Below are positions 1 to 8,874 of a stretch of 64,000 bases of DNA, one piece after another. This DNA is from an uncultured Clostridia bacterium. GTDB taxonomy: Bacteria > Bacillota > Clostridia > Oscillospirales > CAG-272. A program made the translations under genes and the position numbers. Each line of letters opens with the position of its first letter. Positions within the stretch are counted from its first letter, which is position 1. Location: NCBI GenBank assembly GCA_947630015.1, contig CANRFY010000005.1:40972-104971 (forward strand), written 5' to 3'. The notes below the pieces were generated by a model. It was not told the origin of the DNA and made no database searches. It worked only from the letters and a program-made list of their open reading frames with translations.

Positions 1-540
1 GAGCTTTTTATTTATAAGTCCCGATTTGCGCCTCGGCGGGAACATCGGGTCGAGATATATCAAATCTGCGCCGAGATCGCTCGTCGGCATCAATTCGGTG
101 CTGTCGCCCTCCGTGAGATGCATATGGGACGTTATCGCGCACAGGCGCTCGTCAGACTCCGCGCGGCGCAGAGCGTCGCGAAGAAGCGCCGCGATCACGG
201 CGTTTTTTTCATACAGCGATACTTCATAGCCGCAGGCGGCGAGCAAAAACGCGTCCTCGCCCATTCCGGCGGCGGCGTCGACGGCCTTAAGGCCGCCCGA
301 TCTCGGTTTCGCCGTCCTGATCAGCAGCTCCTGTCGAAGCCCCGCGCCGATCCTTGACAGCATCTGCGTAAAATCGCCGCGATATTTCATTCCGTATCCC
401 GAAAGCGACACACCCGTCCGATCGAACAAAACGGTCACGCCGTCCCCCTCCCGATCGCAGAGCGGCGCGCCCGTGCGCCTCGCAAGCGCCTCCGCCTCGT
501 CATACATCACGCCGTCTGAAACGCAAATCACAAGCTCCAT
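1..540 (-). CDS. rsmJ: RsmJ-like 16S rRNA methyltransferase, 3' end cut by window edge
   Basis: This reading frame is missing from the ORF track because it runs off the window; 180 codons are visible from ATG at 540. A GGAGG lies 6 nt upstream of the start. The C-terminal visible part reads IYLDPMFPPRRKSGLINKK, which matches the DPMFP motif and following Lys-rich segment of RsmJ, the SAM-dependent enzyme that makes m2G1516 in 16S rRNA. A SAM-binding glycine motif (VDAAAGMGEDAFLLA) sits near residue 100. The E. coli enzyme is about 250 residues, so roughly 70 residues lie beyond the edge. The family call is good; the exact modified base is inferred. Confidence 0.8.
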   Translation of the reverse strand, partial: MELVICVSDGVMYDEAEALARRTGAPLCDREGDGVTVLFDRTGVSLSGYGMKYRGDFTQMLSRIGAGLRQELLIRTAKPRSGGLKAVDAAAGMGEDAFLLAACGYEVSLYEKNAVIAALLRDALRRAESDERLCAITSHMHLTEGDSTELMPTSDLGADLIYLDPMFPPRRKSGLINKKL

Positions 541-575
541 ACGCGCCTCCGTCCTTCAGCTGTCGTCGACGATCT

Positions 576-604
576 ATCATAACACGAAGGAGGCGTGTTG
601 TCAA
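576..604 (-). promoter_or_regulatory. sigma-A type promoter of rsmJ
   Basis: On the minus strand, TTGACA (604-599) is followed after 17 bp by TATGAT (581-576). It reads toward the rsmJ start at 540. Confidence 0.65.
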
Positions 605-619
605 CATTTGAAAAAGCCG

Positions 620-648
620 TTGAAATCGGACGCGTAATGATTTATAAT
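620..648 (+). promoter_or_regulatory. sigma-A type promoter of the GNAT gene
   Basis: TTGAAA (620-625), 17 bp, TATAAT (643-648), 34 bp ahead of the GNAT start. It is divergent from the rsmJ promoter just upstream. Confidence 0.65.
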
Positions 649-681
649 AGCTTTGGGAGAACTGTTTTCGGAGAGACAAAT

Positions 682-1113
682 ATGACGTTTTATGCAAAGA
701 AATTTTCGGAGCTGTCGGCCGGCGAGATATATGAAATCCTCAAGGCGCGCGCCGACGTATTCATAATCGAGCAAAACATAAATTATCAGGATATGGACGA
801 CGTCGACTATGACAGTCTGCACTGTTTTCTGTCCGACGGCGGCAGCGTCGCCGCGTATCTGCGCGCATACGGCGCTGGCGACGGCGCCGTCAAGCTCGGA
901 CGCGTCCTGACGCGTCCGCACGGGCGCGGTCTCGGGCGGACGCTCATGGAGCGCAGCATCCCCGCGGTCGCGGAGGCGACGGGATGCCGCCGCATCGTCC
1001 TCGACGCGCAGAAATACGCCGTCGGATTCTATGAAAAGTTCGGCTTCCGCGTCGTTTCGGGCGAATTCTTGGAGGAAGGCATCGTTCACGTCGCGATGGC
1101 GGCCGATATATGA
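682..1113 (+). CDS. ElaA-like GNAT N-acetyltransferase
   Basis: 143 residues. The N-terminal pattern F-x2-L-x3-E-x-Y-x-ILKARADVFIIEQN followed by YQDMDD-x-D-x4-H is the signature of ElaA-type GNAT proteins. An acetyl-CoA loop of the R-x-x-GRGLGRTL kind lies near residue 80, and the family C-terminal pattern A-x3-YAVGFYEKFGF near residue 110. I chose ATG 682 over the longer frame from 595 because GGAGAG stands 6-10 nt upstream and the predicted promoter overlaps the extra codons. The substrate is unknown. The gene stands alone ahead of the GH31 gene, 51 bp away. Confidence 0.8.
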   Translation: MTFYAKKFSELSAGEIYEILKARADVFIIEQNINYQDMDDVDYDSLHCFLSDGGSVAAYLRAYGAGDGAVKLGRVLTRPHGRGLGRTLMERSIPAVAEATGCRRIVLDAQKYAVGFYEKFGFRVVSGEFLEEGIVHVAMAADI

Positions 1114-1164
1114 AATATTCGCCGGCTCCCGTTCCGGCAAAAATAAACATCTAAGGAGTACGTC

Positions 1165-3120
1165 ATGGTAACAAAGCTTGAAAATTCGCTCGAATGTCGG
1201 TTCGGACACGAGAACATGAAGATCGAGGCGTGGGGACGCGGCATCCGCGTGCGCATCACGCCGATAGGCGCGATTCCCGATGAGGACTGGGCGCTCGCCG
1301 AGGACGTCCCGCACAAGGCCGATGCCGTTTCCGCCGACCGCGAGGGCGGCACATACGTCGAATGCGGCGGGCTTCGCTGCGAGCTGCTCGGCGATCACTT
1401 GCGCTTTACGCGCGGCGGGGACGTGCTGTTTGAGGAGGTATGGTATCCGTGGTCGCTTCGCGATCGTCCGCGCGTGTATAAGACGCTGCGCGGCAGCGAT
1501 ACGTTCGAGGCGACGATCAAATTCGCCGCCTACGACGGCGAGCATCTGCACGGCATGGGTCAGTACCGCGACGCGCGATTTGACCTGAAAGGCTCGACGC
1601 TCGAGCTTGCGCACCGCAACTCGCAGATATCGGTGCCGTTTCTGCTCTCCTCGCGCGGATACGGATTTCTGTGGAACAATCCCGCGATCGGCCGCGCGAC
1701 ATTCGCCGAGAATGTGACCGAGTGGCACGCGGACGCGACGCGCGCGATCGATTTCTGGATCTGCGCCGGAGATTCGCCCGCAGAGATCATCGAAAAATAC
1801 GCCGACGTCGTCGGTCACGCGTCTCCCCTGCCCGAGAGTTTGCTCGGACTGTGGCAGTGCAAGCTTCGCTATCGCACGCAGGACGAGCTTCTCACGGCGG
1901 CGCGCGAATATCACAGGCGCGGAATCAAGCTTGACGTCATCGTCATCGATTTCTTTCACTGGATATATCAGGGCGACTGGGATTTCGATCCCGAATACTG
2001 GCCCGATCCGCAGGCGATGGTGGACGAGCTGAAATCAATGGGAATACGCCTGATGGTGTCCGTATGGCCGACGGTCGATCCGCGCTCGAAAAATTACCAT
2101 GGGTTCTCGTCGAACGGCTACCTCATCCGCACGGAGCGCGGTCTGCCCGCCGTCATGGATTTTAACGGTCAGGTCGGCATCTACGACGCCACCGACCCCG
2201 GCGCGCGCGAGTTCGCATACGGAATTCTGAAGCAGAACTACGGCAAATACGGCATCGATATGTTCTGGCTCGACGAGGCGGAGCCGGAGTATTCCGTCAC
2301 CGATTTCGATCATTACCGCCAGTACATAGGCCCCGCGCTTTCGACGGGCAATATCTATCCGCGTATGCATTCGATGATGGTTTACGACGGGCAGAAAAAG
2401 GACGGCGTACACGACATCCTCAACCTCGTGCGGTGCGCTTGGGTCGGCAGCCCGAAATACGGCGCGCTCGTCTGGAGCGGCGACATCGAATCGTCGTTCC
2501 GCGAGATGAAGGTGCAGATCAGAAACGGCATCAACATGGGTGTTGCCGGCATCCCGTGGTGGATATCTGACACGGGCGGCTTCTACGGCGGCAACGTCAA
2601 CGATCCCGTGTTCCGTGAACTGCTCGTGCGCTGGTTCCAGTGGGCAGTTTACACGCCGGTGCTTCGTATGCACGGCGACAGGCAGCCGAACAAGGGCGCG
2701 CTCGCGTGGAACACCGACCGCGGCGGCGGATTCTGCTCGTCCGGCGCCGACAACGAGCTGTGGGTCTACGGCGAGGAGATATATGAAATACTCAAGTCAT
2801 ATGTCGATATTCGCGAATCGATGAAGCCGTACATCGTGAAAGCCGCGGACGAATCCGTCCGGACCGGACTGCCTATGATCCGCGCGATGTACATCGAATT
2901 CCCCGACGACGAGGAATGCTGGCGCGTCGACGACGAGTATATGTTCGGCTCCGACTTGCTCGTCGCGCCCGTGACCGAATACGGCGCGCGCGAACGGCGC
3001 GTATATCTGCCGCGCGGCAGATGGGAGGCGTGCGACGGCAGCGGCGTCGTCGAGAGCAAGGGCGAATACGTCACGGCGAACGCTCCGCTCGAATATACGC
3101 CCGTTTATAAAAAAGTCTGA
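1165..3120 (+). CDS. Glycoside hydrolase family 31 (alpha-xylosidase/alpha-glucosidase type)
   Basis: 651 residues with no signal peptide, so probably cytoplasmic. The GH31 barrel is recognisable from DVIVIDFFHWIYQGDWDF (near residue 255), the nucleophile segment MFWLDEAEPEYS (near 368) and the acid/base segment VWSGD (near 438), followed by the sugar-contact loop RMHGDRQPN (near 500). The family acts with retention on terminal alpha-linked xylose or glucose. The WLDEAEPE form is more like alpha-xylosidase-type members, but the exact substrate cannot be read from sequence. AAGGAG lies 7 nt before ATG 1165. No transporter or other sugar gene flanks it. Confidence 0.88.
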   Translation: MVTKLENSLECRFGHENMKIEAWGRGIRVRITPIGAIPDEDWALAEDVPHKADAVSADREGGTYVECGGLRCELLGDHLRFTRGGDVLFEEVWYPWSLRDRPRVYKTLRGSDTFEATIKFAAYDGEHLHGMGQYRDARFDLKGSTLELAHRNSQISVPFLLSSRGYGFLWNNPAIGRATFAENVTEWHADATRAIDFWICAGDSPAEIIEKYADVVGHASPLPESLLGLWQCKLRYRTQDELLTAAREYHRRGIKLDVIVIDFFHWIYQGDWDFDPEYWPDPQAMVDELKSMGIRLMVSVWPTVDPRSKNYHGFSSNGYLIRTERGLPAVMDFNGQVGIYDATDPGAREFAYGILKQNYGKYGIDMFWLDEAEPEYSVTDFDHYRQYIGPALSTGNIYPRMHSMMVYDGQKKDGVHDILNLVRCAWVGSPKYGALVWSGDIESSFREMKVQIRNGINMGVAGIPWWISDTGGFYGGNVNDPVFRELLVRWFQWAVYTPVLRMHGDRQPNKGALAWNTDRGGGFCSSGADNELWVYGEEIYEILKSYVDIRESMKPYIVKAADESVRTGLPMIRAMYIEFPDDEECWRVDDEYMFGSDLLVAPVTEYGARERRVYLPRGRWEACDGSGVVESKGEYVTANAPLEYTPVYKKV

Positions 3121-3137
3121 GGCTTAAACGGAGGCAC

Positions 3138-3165
3138 GGGGGGAGAAGCTTTTGCTTCTTCCCCC
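3138..3165. terminator. Strong hairpin between the GH31 gene and the response-regulator gene
   Basis: A 12-bp stem with one G-U pair (left arm GGGGGGAGAAGC, loop TTTT, right arm GCTTCTTCCCCC) fills most of the 58-bp gap. No T-run follows on either strand, so termination is uncertain. It ends 13 nt before the GTG of the next gene. Confidence 0.5.
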
Positions 3166-3178
3166 ATAGAAAAATCAA

Positions 3179-3853
3179 GTGAAATATCGCATACTGATAG
3201 TTGAGGACGACGCGCGTATCGCGGCCGCGATACGCGAGGACGCGGCGAGGTGGGATCTCGACGCGCGTGCAGTTTCCGATATGCGCGCGGTGATGTCCGA
3301 GTTTTCGGAATATCAGCCGCATATCGTGCTGCTCGATATAGGACTTCCCTTTTATAACGGCTACCACTGGTGCCGCGAGATAAGAAGCGTATCCAAGACG
3401 CCCATCATCTTCATCTCGTCCGCGTCGGACAACATGAATATCGTCATGGCAATGAATATGGGCGCGGACGATTTTATCGCAAAGCCGTTCGACGGCGAGG
3501 TTTTGATCGCCAAAATACAGGCGCTTCTGCGCCGCACATACGATTACGCCGGAGGCGTCCATATTATCGAGCATCGAGGCGCGATGCTCGACACCGCGAG
3601 CGGCGCGTTTTTCTATAACGGCGAGCAAATTCAGCTGACGAAAAACGAATACCGCATCATCCTTTGCCTCATGGAGAACAGAGGACGCGCCGTCAGCCGC
3701 GAACGGCTCATGGTGAGGCTCTGGAAAACGCGCGAATACGTCGACGAGAACACGCTGACGGTCAACATCAACAGACTGCGCAAAAAGCTCGACGCCGCGG
3801 GCCTTTGCGATTTTATCAAGACAAAGGTCGGCGTCGGCTATATTATCGAATGA
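3179..3853 (+). CDS. bceR: BceR-like OmpR-family response regulator
   Basis: 224 residues. The receiver domain begins YRILIVEDD and carries the phosphoacceptor Asp in VLLDIGLPF (near residue 53) and the conserved Lys in DFIAKPFDGEVL. The C-terminal half is an OmpR/PhoB winged helix (QLTKNEYRII to the ending TKVGVGYIIE). The start is GTG at 3179, with no clear Shine-Dalgarno and a strong hairpin just upstream. The downstream kinase, ATPase and FtsX-like permease make it the regulator of a Bce-type antimicrobial-peptide module. A perfect match to the BceR-type operator lies ahead of the ATPase gene at 4864. Confidence 0.88.
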   Translation: MKYRILIVEDDARIAAAIREDAARWDLDARAVSDMRAVMSEFSEYQPHIVLLDIGLPFYNGYHWCREIRSVSKTPIIFISSASDNMNIVMAMNMGADDFIAKPFDGEVLIAKIQALLRRTYDYAGGVHIIEHRGAMLDTASGAFFYNGEQIQLTKNEYRIILCLMENRGRAVSRERLMVRLWKTREYVDENTLTVNINRLRKKLDAAGLCDFIKTKVGVGYIIE

Positions 3854-3867
3854 AAGGCCCACGTATC

Positions 3868-4854
3868 ATGAAAAACGTCGTTTTATATCTGCGCGGACGC
3901 GTCGGATTTATTATATTGCAGGCGGCGTTCGCCGCCATATTCGCGGTATCGTTCGCCCTTTACCATCTGCCGATCGCCGCCGTCGCGTATCCGGCCCTGC
4001 TCTGTCTATGTCTGTTGATCGTCTGCGCCGCGATCGGCGTCATACGCCAAAGGAGCCGCCACAGGCGGCTGTCACATCTGTCCTCCCTGCCCGCCGATAT
4101 GATCTCCGAGCTGCCCGAGCCGCGCTCGGTCGACGAGCGCGATTATCAGGCGATCATATATAAGCTGCGCGACGATATGGCGGCGCTCGACGGCGACCGC
4201 ACCGCGCGTCTGCGCGATACGATCGAATATTATACGGTGTGGGCGCATCAGATCAAAACGCCGATAACGTCGATGCGTCTCGCGCTCGAAAACGAGGACA
4301 CGCCGCTCGGGCGCGAGCTTACTACCGATCTGCACGCGATCGAGCGTTACGTCGGGATGGTGCTGGCATATCTTCGCCTCGACTCCGAAAGCAGCGATTA
4401 CGTATTCAAAAAATGCAGTCTCGACGACATAATCGGCGGGGCCGTATCGGAGCTTGCATCCGAATTCATCAGCCGGCGGATCAGCCTCGATTACGATCGT
4501 GTCGGCATGGAGGTCGTGACAGATGAAAAATGGCTGTCGTTCGTGATCGGTCAGGTGCTGTCGAACGCCCTCAAATATACGCCGCAGGGCAGCGTATCGA
4601 TATATGCGTCGGGCGAGGACACGCTCTGCATCGAGGACACCGGCATCGGAATCGAAGAGAGCGATCTGCCGCGCATTTTCGAGAAGGGCTACACGGGCTG
4701 CAACGGGCGGATCGACAAGCGCTCGACGGGGATCGGGCTTTATCTGTGCCGCCGCGTCTGCGACAGGCTCGGCGCATCGATCACGGCAGAATCCGAAGTC
4801 GGGCGCGGGACGCGCATTTTCATTCGATTCGATCGCCGCGCCGACGCCGCATAA
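3868..4854 (+). CDS. bceS: BceS-like intramembrane-sensing histidine kinase
   Basis: 329 residues. Two membrane helices near residues 10-55 are separated by only a few residues, so there is no extracellular sensor domain. This is the hallmark of BceS-type kinases, which sense through their partner transporter. The phospho-acceptor His lies in VWAHQIKTPITSMRL; ATP-binding boxes are VLSNALKYTP, DTGIGI and STGIGLYLCRRV. ATG 3850 overlaps the regulator stop and would add MKGPRI. I prefer ATG 3868 because AAAGG precedes it and the family starts close to the first helix. The track start at 3664 lies inside bceR and is wrong. Confidence 0.87.
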   Translation: MKNVVLYLRGRVGFIILQAAFAAIFAVSFALYHLPIAAVAYPALLCLCLLIVCAAIGVIRQRSRHRRLSHLSSLPADMISELPEPRSVDERDYQAIIYKLRDDMAALDGDRTARLRDTIEYYTVWAHQIKTPITSMRLALENEDTPLGRELTTDLHAIERYVGMVLAYLRLDSESSDYVFKKCSLDDIIGGAVSELASEFISRRISLDYDRVGMEVVTDEKWLSFVIGQVLSNALKYTPQGSVSIYASGEDTLCIEDTGIGIEESDLPRIFEKGYTGCNGRIDKRSTGIGLYLCRRVCDRLGASITAESEVGRGTRIFIRFDRRADAA

Positions 4855-4863
4855 CGCGCCGTC

Positions 4864-4877
4864 TTACAAAAATGTAA
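4864..4877. promoter_or_regulatory. BceR-type operator, inverted repeat TTACA-N4-TGTAA
   Basis: TTACA (4864-4868), AAAA, TGTAA (4873-4877) is a perfect inverted repeat between the kinase and the ATPase genes. It agrees with the TNACA-N4-TGTAA consensus I recall for BceR-like regulators. A further TGTAA half-site stands at 4894. Confidence 0.7.
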
Positions 4878-4932
4878 TAATAAACGCGGGAAATGTAAGC
4901 CGAATCGATGGCGAAGCGTTTCCCGCGTCTGA

Positions 4933-4938
4933 TATAAT
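4933..4938 (+). promoter_or_regulatory. -10 element of the bceAB promoter
   Basis: A consensus TATAAT without a recognisable -35 hexamer 17 bp upstream (GGCGAA). This suits an activator-dependent promoter served by the operator at 4864. Confidence 0.6.
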
Positions 4939-4979
4939 TGCAGCTGTAAGACGACAAACTGACACGGAGGTTTACTGTC

Positions 4980-5744
4980 ATGAGCTATTTGGAAGTCAAA
5001 GGCATAAGAAAGGTATATTCGCAGCGTATCGGGACGCAGACGGTCGAGGCGCTCAAAAACGTCAATTTCACGGTCGAGGCAGGCGAATTCGTCGCGATCA
5101 TGGGCGAATCGGGCAGCGGCAAGACGACGCTACTTAACATCCTCGCCGCGATCGACAAGCCGACGAGCGGCTCCGTCGTCCTTGACGGGATGGAGCTGAC
5201 GCGGATAAAGGATTCGGCGATATCGGCGTTCAGGCGCGACAATCTCGGGTTCGTGTTCCAGCAGTTCAATCTGCTCGACACGTTCACGATCGAGGACAAT
5301 ATATATCTTCCGCTCGTACTGTCCGGAACGGATCATAAATCGATGCGCGCGCGGCTGACGCCGATCGCCTCGCGGCTCGGAATATCGGCGATATTGCGGA
5401 AATATCCGTATGAGGTGTCGGGCGGACAGAAGCAGCGCGCCGCCGTCGCGCGCGCGCTGATCACAAATCCGAAGCTGATACTCGCCGACGAGCCGACGGG
5501 CGCGCTCGATTCAAAATCGACGGACGAGCTTTTGTCGATGTTCACCGACGTCAATTCGCTCGGACAGACGATATTGATGGTGACGCATTCGATCAAGGCG
5601 GCCAGCTCCGCAGGCCGCGTGCTGTTCATCCGCGACGGCGAGGTGTTTCATCAGATATACCGCGGAGGCGACTCTAACGAGCAGCTTTATCAGAAAATTT
5701 CGGACACGCTTACGCTGATCGCCGCCGGAGGTGACGTCAAATGA
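4980..5744 (+). CDS. bceA: BceA-like ABC transporter ATPase
   Basis: 254 residues. Walker A GESGSGKTT (near residue 42), Q-loop VFQQFNLLD, signature VSGGQKQR and Walker B LILADEPTGALD are all intact. The sequence belongs to the MacB/BceA group that works with FtsX-like permeases rather than importers. GGAGG precedes ATG 4980. The stop overlaps the start of the permease gene by 4 nt (ATGA), implying translational coupling. Expected role: powers removal of cell-wall-active peptides such as bacitracin from lipid II-cycle targets and signals drug load to the BceS kinase. Confidence 0.9.
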   Translation: MSYLEVKGIRKVYSQRIGTQTVEALKNVNFTVEAGEFVAIMGESGSGKTTLLNILAAIDKPTSGSVVLDGMELTRIKDSAISAFRRDNLGFVFQQFNLLDTFTIEDNIYLPLVLSGTDHKSMRARLTPIASRLGISAILRKYPYEVSGGQKQRAAVARALITNPKLILADEPTGALDSKSTDELLSMFTDVNSLGQTILMVTHSIKAASSAGRVLFIRDGEVFHQIYRGGDSNEQLYQKISDTLTLIAAGGDVK

Positions 5745-7801
5745 AGATAGGATTCTATCCGAAGCTGGCCGCCGTCAGCATTCGCAAAAATAAAAAGATG
5801 TTCGCCCCGTTCATCCTGACGTGCGTCGGGATGGTGATGATGTTCTATATCATAATGTTTCTCGGCGTCAACGGCGTATCCGACGATATGATCGGCGCAG
5901 AATTTGTTCGCAGTATGCTGCAGCTCGGGAGCTGGGTGATCGCGGTGTTTTCGTGCATATTCCTGTTCTATACGAATTCGTTTCTGATGCGCCGCCGCAA
6001 AACCGAGTTCGGCCTATATAACATCCTCGGCATGGGAAAATGGAGCATCGGGCGCATCCTGTTCTGGGAGACGCTGATCGAGGCCGCCGTCTCGATCACT
6101 ACGGGCTTGGCGCTCGGCATTGCGCTTTCAAAGCTGGCGGAGCTTGGATTCGTCAACGTGATGCGCGGGCAAATCACATATGATCTCAAAGTGTCGCCGC
6201 TCGCCGTAATTAGGACGCTCGAGGTGTTCGGCGTAATATTCATGCTTCTGCTCTTGAACTCGATACGTCAGGTGCGCTTCGCGAGCGCTGTTCAGCTTAT
6301 GCGCGGCGAAAATACGGGCGAAAAACCGCCGCGCGCGAACTGGCTTTTCGGGATTTTGGGCGTTTTGGTCCTCGGCTGCGCGTACTGGATCGCCGTGAAG
6401 ATAAACGATCCTATAAACGCTGTCATGTGGTTCTTTGCAGCCGTTCTTATGGTAATTGCCGGCACGTATCTTTTGATGATATCGGGATCGGTCATGTTCT
6501 GTCGGCTCTTGCAGAAGAATAAGCGATACTACTATAAGCCGAATCACTTCGTCTCCGTGTCGTCGATGGCGTTCCGCATGAAGCGCAACGGCGCGGGACT
6601 CGCCTCTATATGCATTCTCGCGACGATGGTGCTTGTCATGATATCGTCGACGACGTGTCTTTACTTCGGCGAGGAAAACGCGGTGAATCAGCGCTATCCG
6701 CGCGATATCAACATCGATTTCAGATTCGGCGAATTAAAGGGGCTGTCCGACGATACGGCCGAGGCGATCAGGCGCGATCTGCAAAAGATGACCGCGGACG
6801 CGGGCGCCGATGAAAGCGACGTCATCTCGTACCGCGCGGCTTACGTATCGGGGCTGCTGCTGGGCGATACCGTCGAGCTTGACGTGCGCAATGTCGACTC
6901 CGTCGGCATAGATACGATGTCGAACGTGTGGCAGTTCTATTTCGTCCCGCTGTCGGATTTCAATAGTATGGTCGGCGAGGATATATCCCTCGGCCGCGAC
7001 GAGGCGCTCGTCTGCGTCTATCGCGGAGAATTCGACGGGGACACACTGTCGTTTAACGGCGGCAGATCGTTTAACGTAAAGAAATACGACGGGACCAAAT
7101 TCGAGCATGGAGAGGGGTATATTTTATCGCAGTTCATGATCGTGATCGTGCCTGATCTCGAATATGCGACGGAGGGTATCGCAGAAATGACGGACGCGCT
7201 CGACGAGCGTATGCTCCGCTACCGCATGAAGTACAATTTCAACACCGAGCTTGACGCGGACGAAGAGATCGCCCTCTGCGATAAGATCAACGAGTTATTA
7301 TACTCTACGCCGCTCGATGCGAGTTACATGGAGGCGACATACGGCGCGTATGCGTCGATCTCGTCGCGCGAGGAAAACAGGCAGGATTTCTACGGTATGT
7401 TCGGCACGCTGTTCTATATCGGCATAATTTTGAGCATCGTATTCATACTCGCCGCCGTGCTTATCATCTACTATAAGCAGCTCTCCGAGGGATACGAGGA
7501 TCAGGGGCGGTTCGACATAATGCAGCGGATCGGCATGACGAAGCGAGAAATCAAACGAAATGTCAATTCTCAGCTTTTGACCGTGTTTTTCCTTCCGCTC
7601 TCGTTCGCCGCGCTCCATCTTTTGTTCGCGTTCCCCATCATATCGAAGCTTTTGATGCTGTTCGGTCTTGACAACGTCGCGCTGTTCGCGGCGACGACGG
7701 GGATAAGTCTCTGCGTTTTCGCCGTGTTCTACACGATCGTCTATTTCGTCACCGCGTCCGCGTATTATAAGATCGTCAGCGGGATCGGAGAGCGCGCATG
7801 A
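5741..7801 (+). CDS. bceB: BceB-like FtsX-fold permease
   Basis: 686 residues. The layout is that of BceB: about ten membrane helices, with the first four in an FtsX-type block (residues 15-180), and a large hydrophilic extracellular domain of about 200 residues (roughly 320-540) before the last three helices. That domain is thought to recognise the peptide-target complex and to pass the signal to the kinase. It starts in a 4-nt overlap with bceA, and its own stop overlaps the start of a 53-codon membrane gene. The peptide class handled cannot be told from sequence. Confidence 0.88.
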   Translation: MKIGFYPKLAAVSIRKNKKMFAPFILTCVGMVMMFYIIMFLGVNGVSDDMIGAEFVRSMLQLGSWVIAVFSCIFLFYTNSFLMRRRKTEFGLYNILGMGKWSIGRILFWETLIEAAVSITTGLALGIALSKLAELGFVNVMRGQITYDLKVSPLAVIRTLEVFGVIFMLLLLNSIRQVRFASAVQLMRGENTGEKPPRANWLFGILGVLVLGCAYWIAVKINDPINAVMWFFAAVLMVIAGTYLLMISGSVMFCRLLQKNKRYYYKPNHFVSVSSMAFRMKRNGAGLASICILATMVLVMISSTTCLYFGEENAVNQRYPRDINIDFRFGELKGLSDDTAEAIRRDLQKMTADAGADESDVISYRAAYVSGLLLGDTVELDVRNVDSVGIDTMSNVWQFYFVPLSDFNSMVGEDISLGRDEALVCVYRGEFDGDTLSFNGGRSFNVKKYDGTKFEHGEGYILSQFMIVIVPDLEYATEGIAEMTDALDERMLRYRMKYNFNTELDADEEIALCDKINELLYSTPLDASYMEATYGAYASISSREENRQDFYGMFGTLFYIGIILSIVFILAAVLIIYYKQLSEGYEDQGRFDIMQRIGMTKREIKRNVNSQLLTVFFLPLSFAALHLLFAFPIISKLLMLFGLDNVALFAATTGISLCVFAVFYTIVYFVTASAYYKIVSGIGERA

Positions 7802-7959
7802 TGCGGCGGGTGCGGCGCATTCTGTCAGGCGTTGTGTTCTGGTGCGGGATCGCGGTCGTATTCATTATCTCGCTGCCTGCGGAGCTGCTGTTCGGCATAG
7901 TTAGCATAACGGTCAACGCGCTCGACGCGATAATAAAAAAGATAGACGGCGGCAGCTGA
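7798..7959 (+). CDS. 53-residue predicted membrane miniprotein closing the bce operon
   Basis: Too short for the ORF track. It begins ATGATG, with the first ATG overlapping the bceB stop codon (ATGA), and ends TGA at 7957. The protein starts MMRRVRRILSGVVFWCG, a basic N-terminus followed by a hydrophobic helix of about 20 residues, then a second amphipathic stretch and a polar KKIDGGS tail. No family is recognised. The overlap, the shared codon style and the immediate RBS of the next gene support it being translated. It may be an accessory subunit of the transporter or kinase; that is inference from position only. Confidence 0.6.
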   Translation: MMRRVRRILSGVVFWCGIAVVFIISLPAELLFGIVSITVNALDAIIKKIDGGS

Positions 7960-7978
7960 TGCCTTTTTGGAGGATAAA

Positions 7979-8869
7979 ATGGACAAAACAGAAAAAAGCC
8001 GCAGACGGCAGCGCACGCTGATCGCGCTTTTGATCGCGTGGGGCGCGATTTTGGCGTCCGCCGTCATAGGCTTATGCATATATGATAATTACAGGATCGC
8101 GCGCACCGAGATAACGGTCGCGGACGGCGCGCTGCCGCCGTCCTTCGACGGATATAAGATCGCGCACGTATCCGATCTGCACAACAGAGAATTCGGGCGC
8201 GGCAGCGAAAGACTGCTTTCGATCCTCGAGGAAGAGCGTCCCGACATGATCGCGATCACGGGCGATCTGATCGATTCGCGCCGCACCGACGTCGACGCCG
8301 CAGTCACATTTGCGGCGGGAGCCGTCAAGATCGCGCCTACGTTTTACGTCACCGGCAATCACGAGGCCGCGTCGGATAAATACGGCGAGCTTGCGGAAAA
8401 GCTCGCCGGAGTCGGCGTCGCCGTCATCGACGACAGCTCGGCCAAAATTTATCGCAGAAGCGGCTGCATTTTGATATGCGGGCTGCGCGATCCGAATTTC
8501 GATATGCTCGGATGCACGCCTGACGAAAGGGCGGCGGCGGTCAGGGATAAGCTGTGCGCCATGATCGGCGACGGCGGCGAATTCGTCATATTGCTGTCGC
8601 ATCGGCCGGAGCTGTTCGACGCTTACGCGTCGAGCGGCGTCGATCTTGCGCTGTGCGGCCATGCGCACGGCGGACAGTTCCGCATCCCGTTTATCGGCGG
8701 CGTTTACGCGCCGGATCAGGGATTTTTGCCGAAATACGACGCCGGCATATATGAAAGCGGTCGATGCAGGATGGCGGTCAGCCGCGGACTCGGCAACAGT
8801 GTGATCCCCTTCCGCTTAAATAATTCGCCGGAGCTTTTGATATTGACGCTTAAGCGGGACGCGGGATGA
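7979..8869 (+). CDS. YkuE-like membrane-anchored metallophosphoesterase
   Basis: 296 residues. An N-terminal membrane helix (about residues 16-36) precedes a calcineurin-like phosphoesterase domain. Metal ligands are in VSDLHNREFG, GDLIDSR, GNHEA, LLSHRPELF and CGHAHGGQFRIPF, all intact. This form resembles YkuE/YaeI-type enzymes that act on phospholipid-like phosphodiesters. GGAGG at 7969 places the start at ATG 7979 rather than the TTG at 7967. It follows the miniprotein by 19 nt and is probably in the bce transcript, which could link it to envelope stress. The substrate is unknown. Confidence 0.85.
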   Translation: MDKTEKSRRRQRTLIALLIAWGAILASAVIGLCIYDNYRIARTEITVADGALPPSFDGYKIAHVSDLHNREFGRGSERLLSILEEERPDMIAITGDLIDSRRTDVDAAVTFAAGAVKIAPTFYVTGNHEAASDKYGELAEKLAGVGVAVIDDSSAKIYRRSGCILICGLRDPNFDMLGCTPDERAAAVRDKLCAMIGDGGEFVILLSHRPELFDAYASSGVDLALCGHAHGGQFRIPFIGGVYAPDQGFLPKYDAGIYESGRCRMAVSRGLGNSVIPFRLNNSPELLILTLKRDAG

Positions 8870-8874
8870 ATTCG

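Noticed and set aside
601-1959. 452-codon minus-strand ORF
   Set aside because: It is antisense to the GNAT and GH31 genes, whose motifs and RBSs are clear. Its protein has no recognisable domain and is Arg/Ala-rich, as expected from GC-rich shadow frames.
3664-3849. Extended N-terminus of the BceS-like kinase in the ORF track
   Set aside because: It lies inside the response-regulator gene in another frame and has shadow-like Arg-rich composition.
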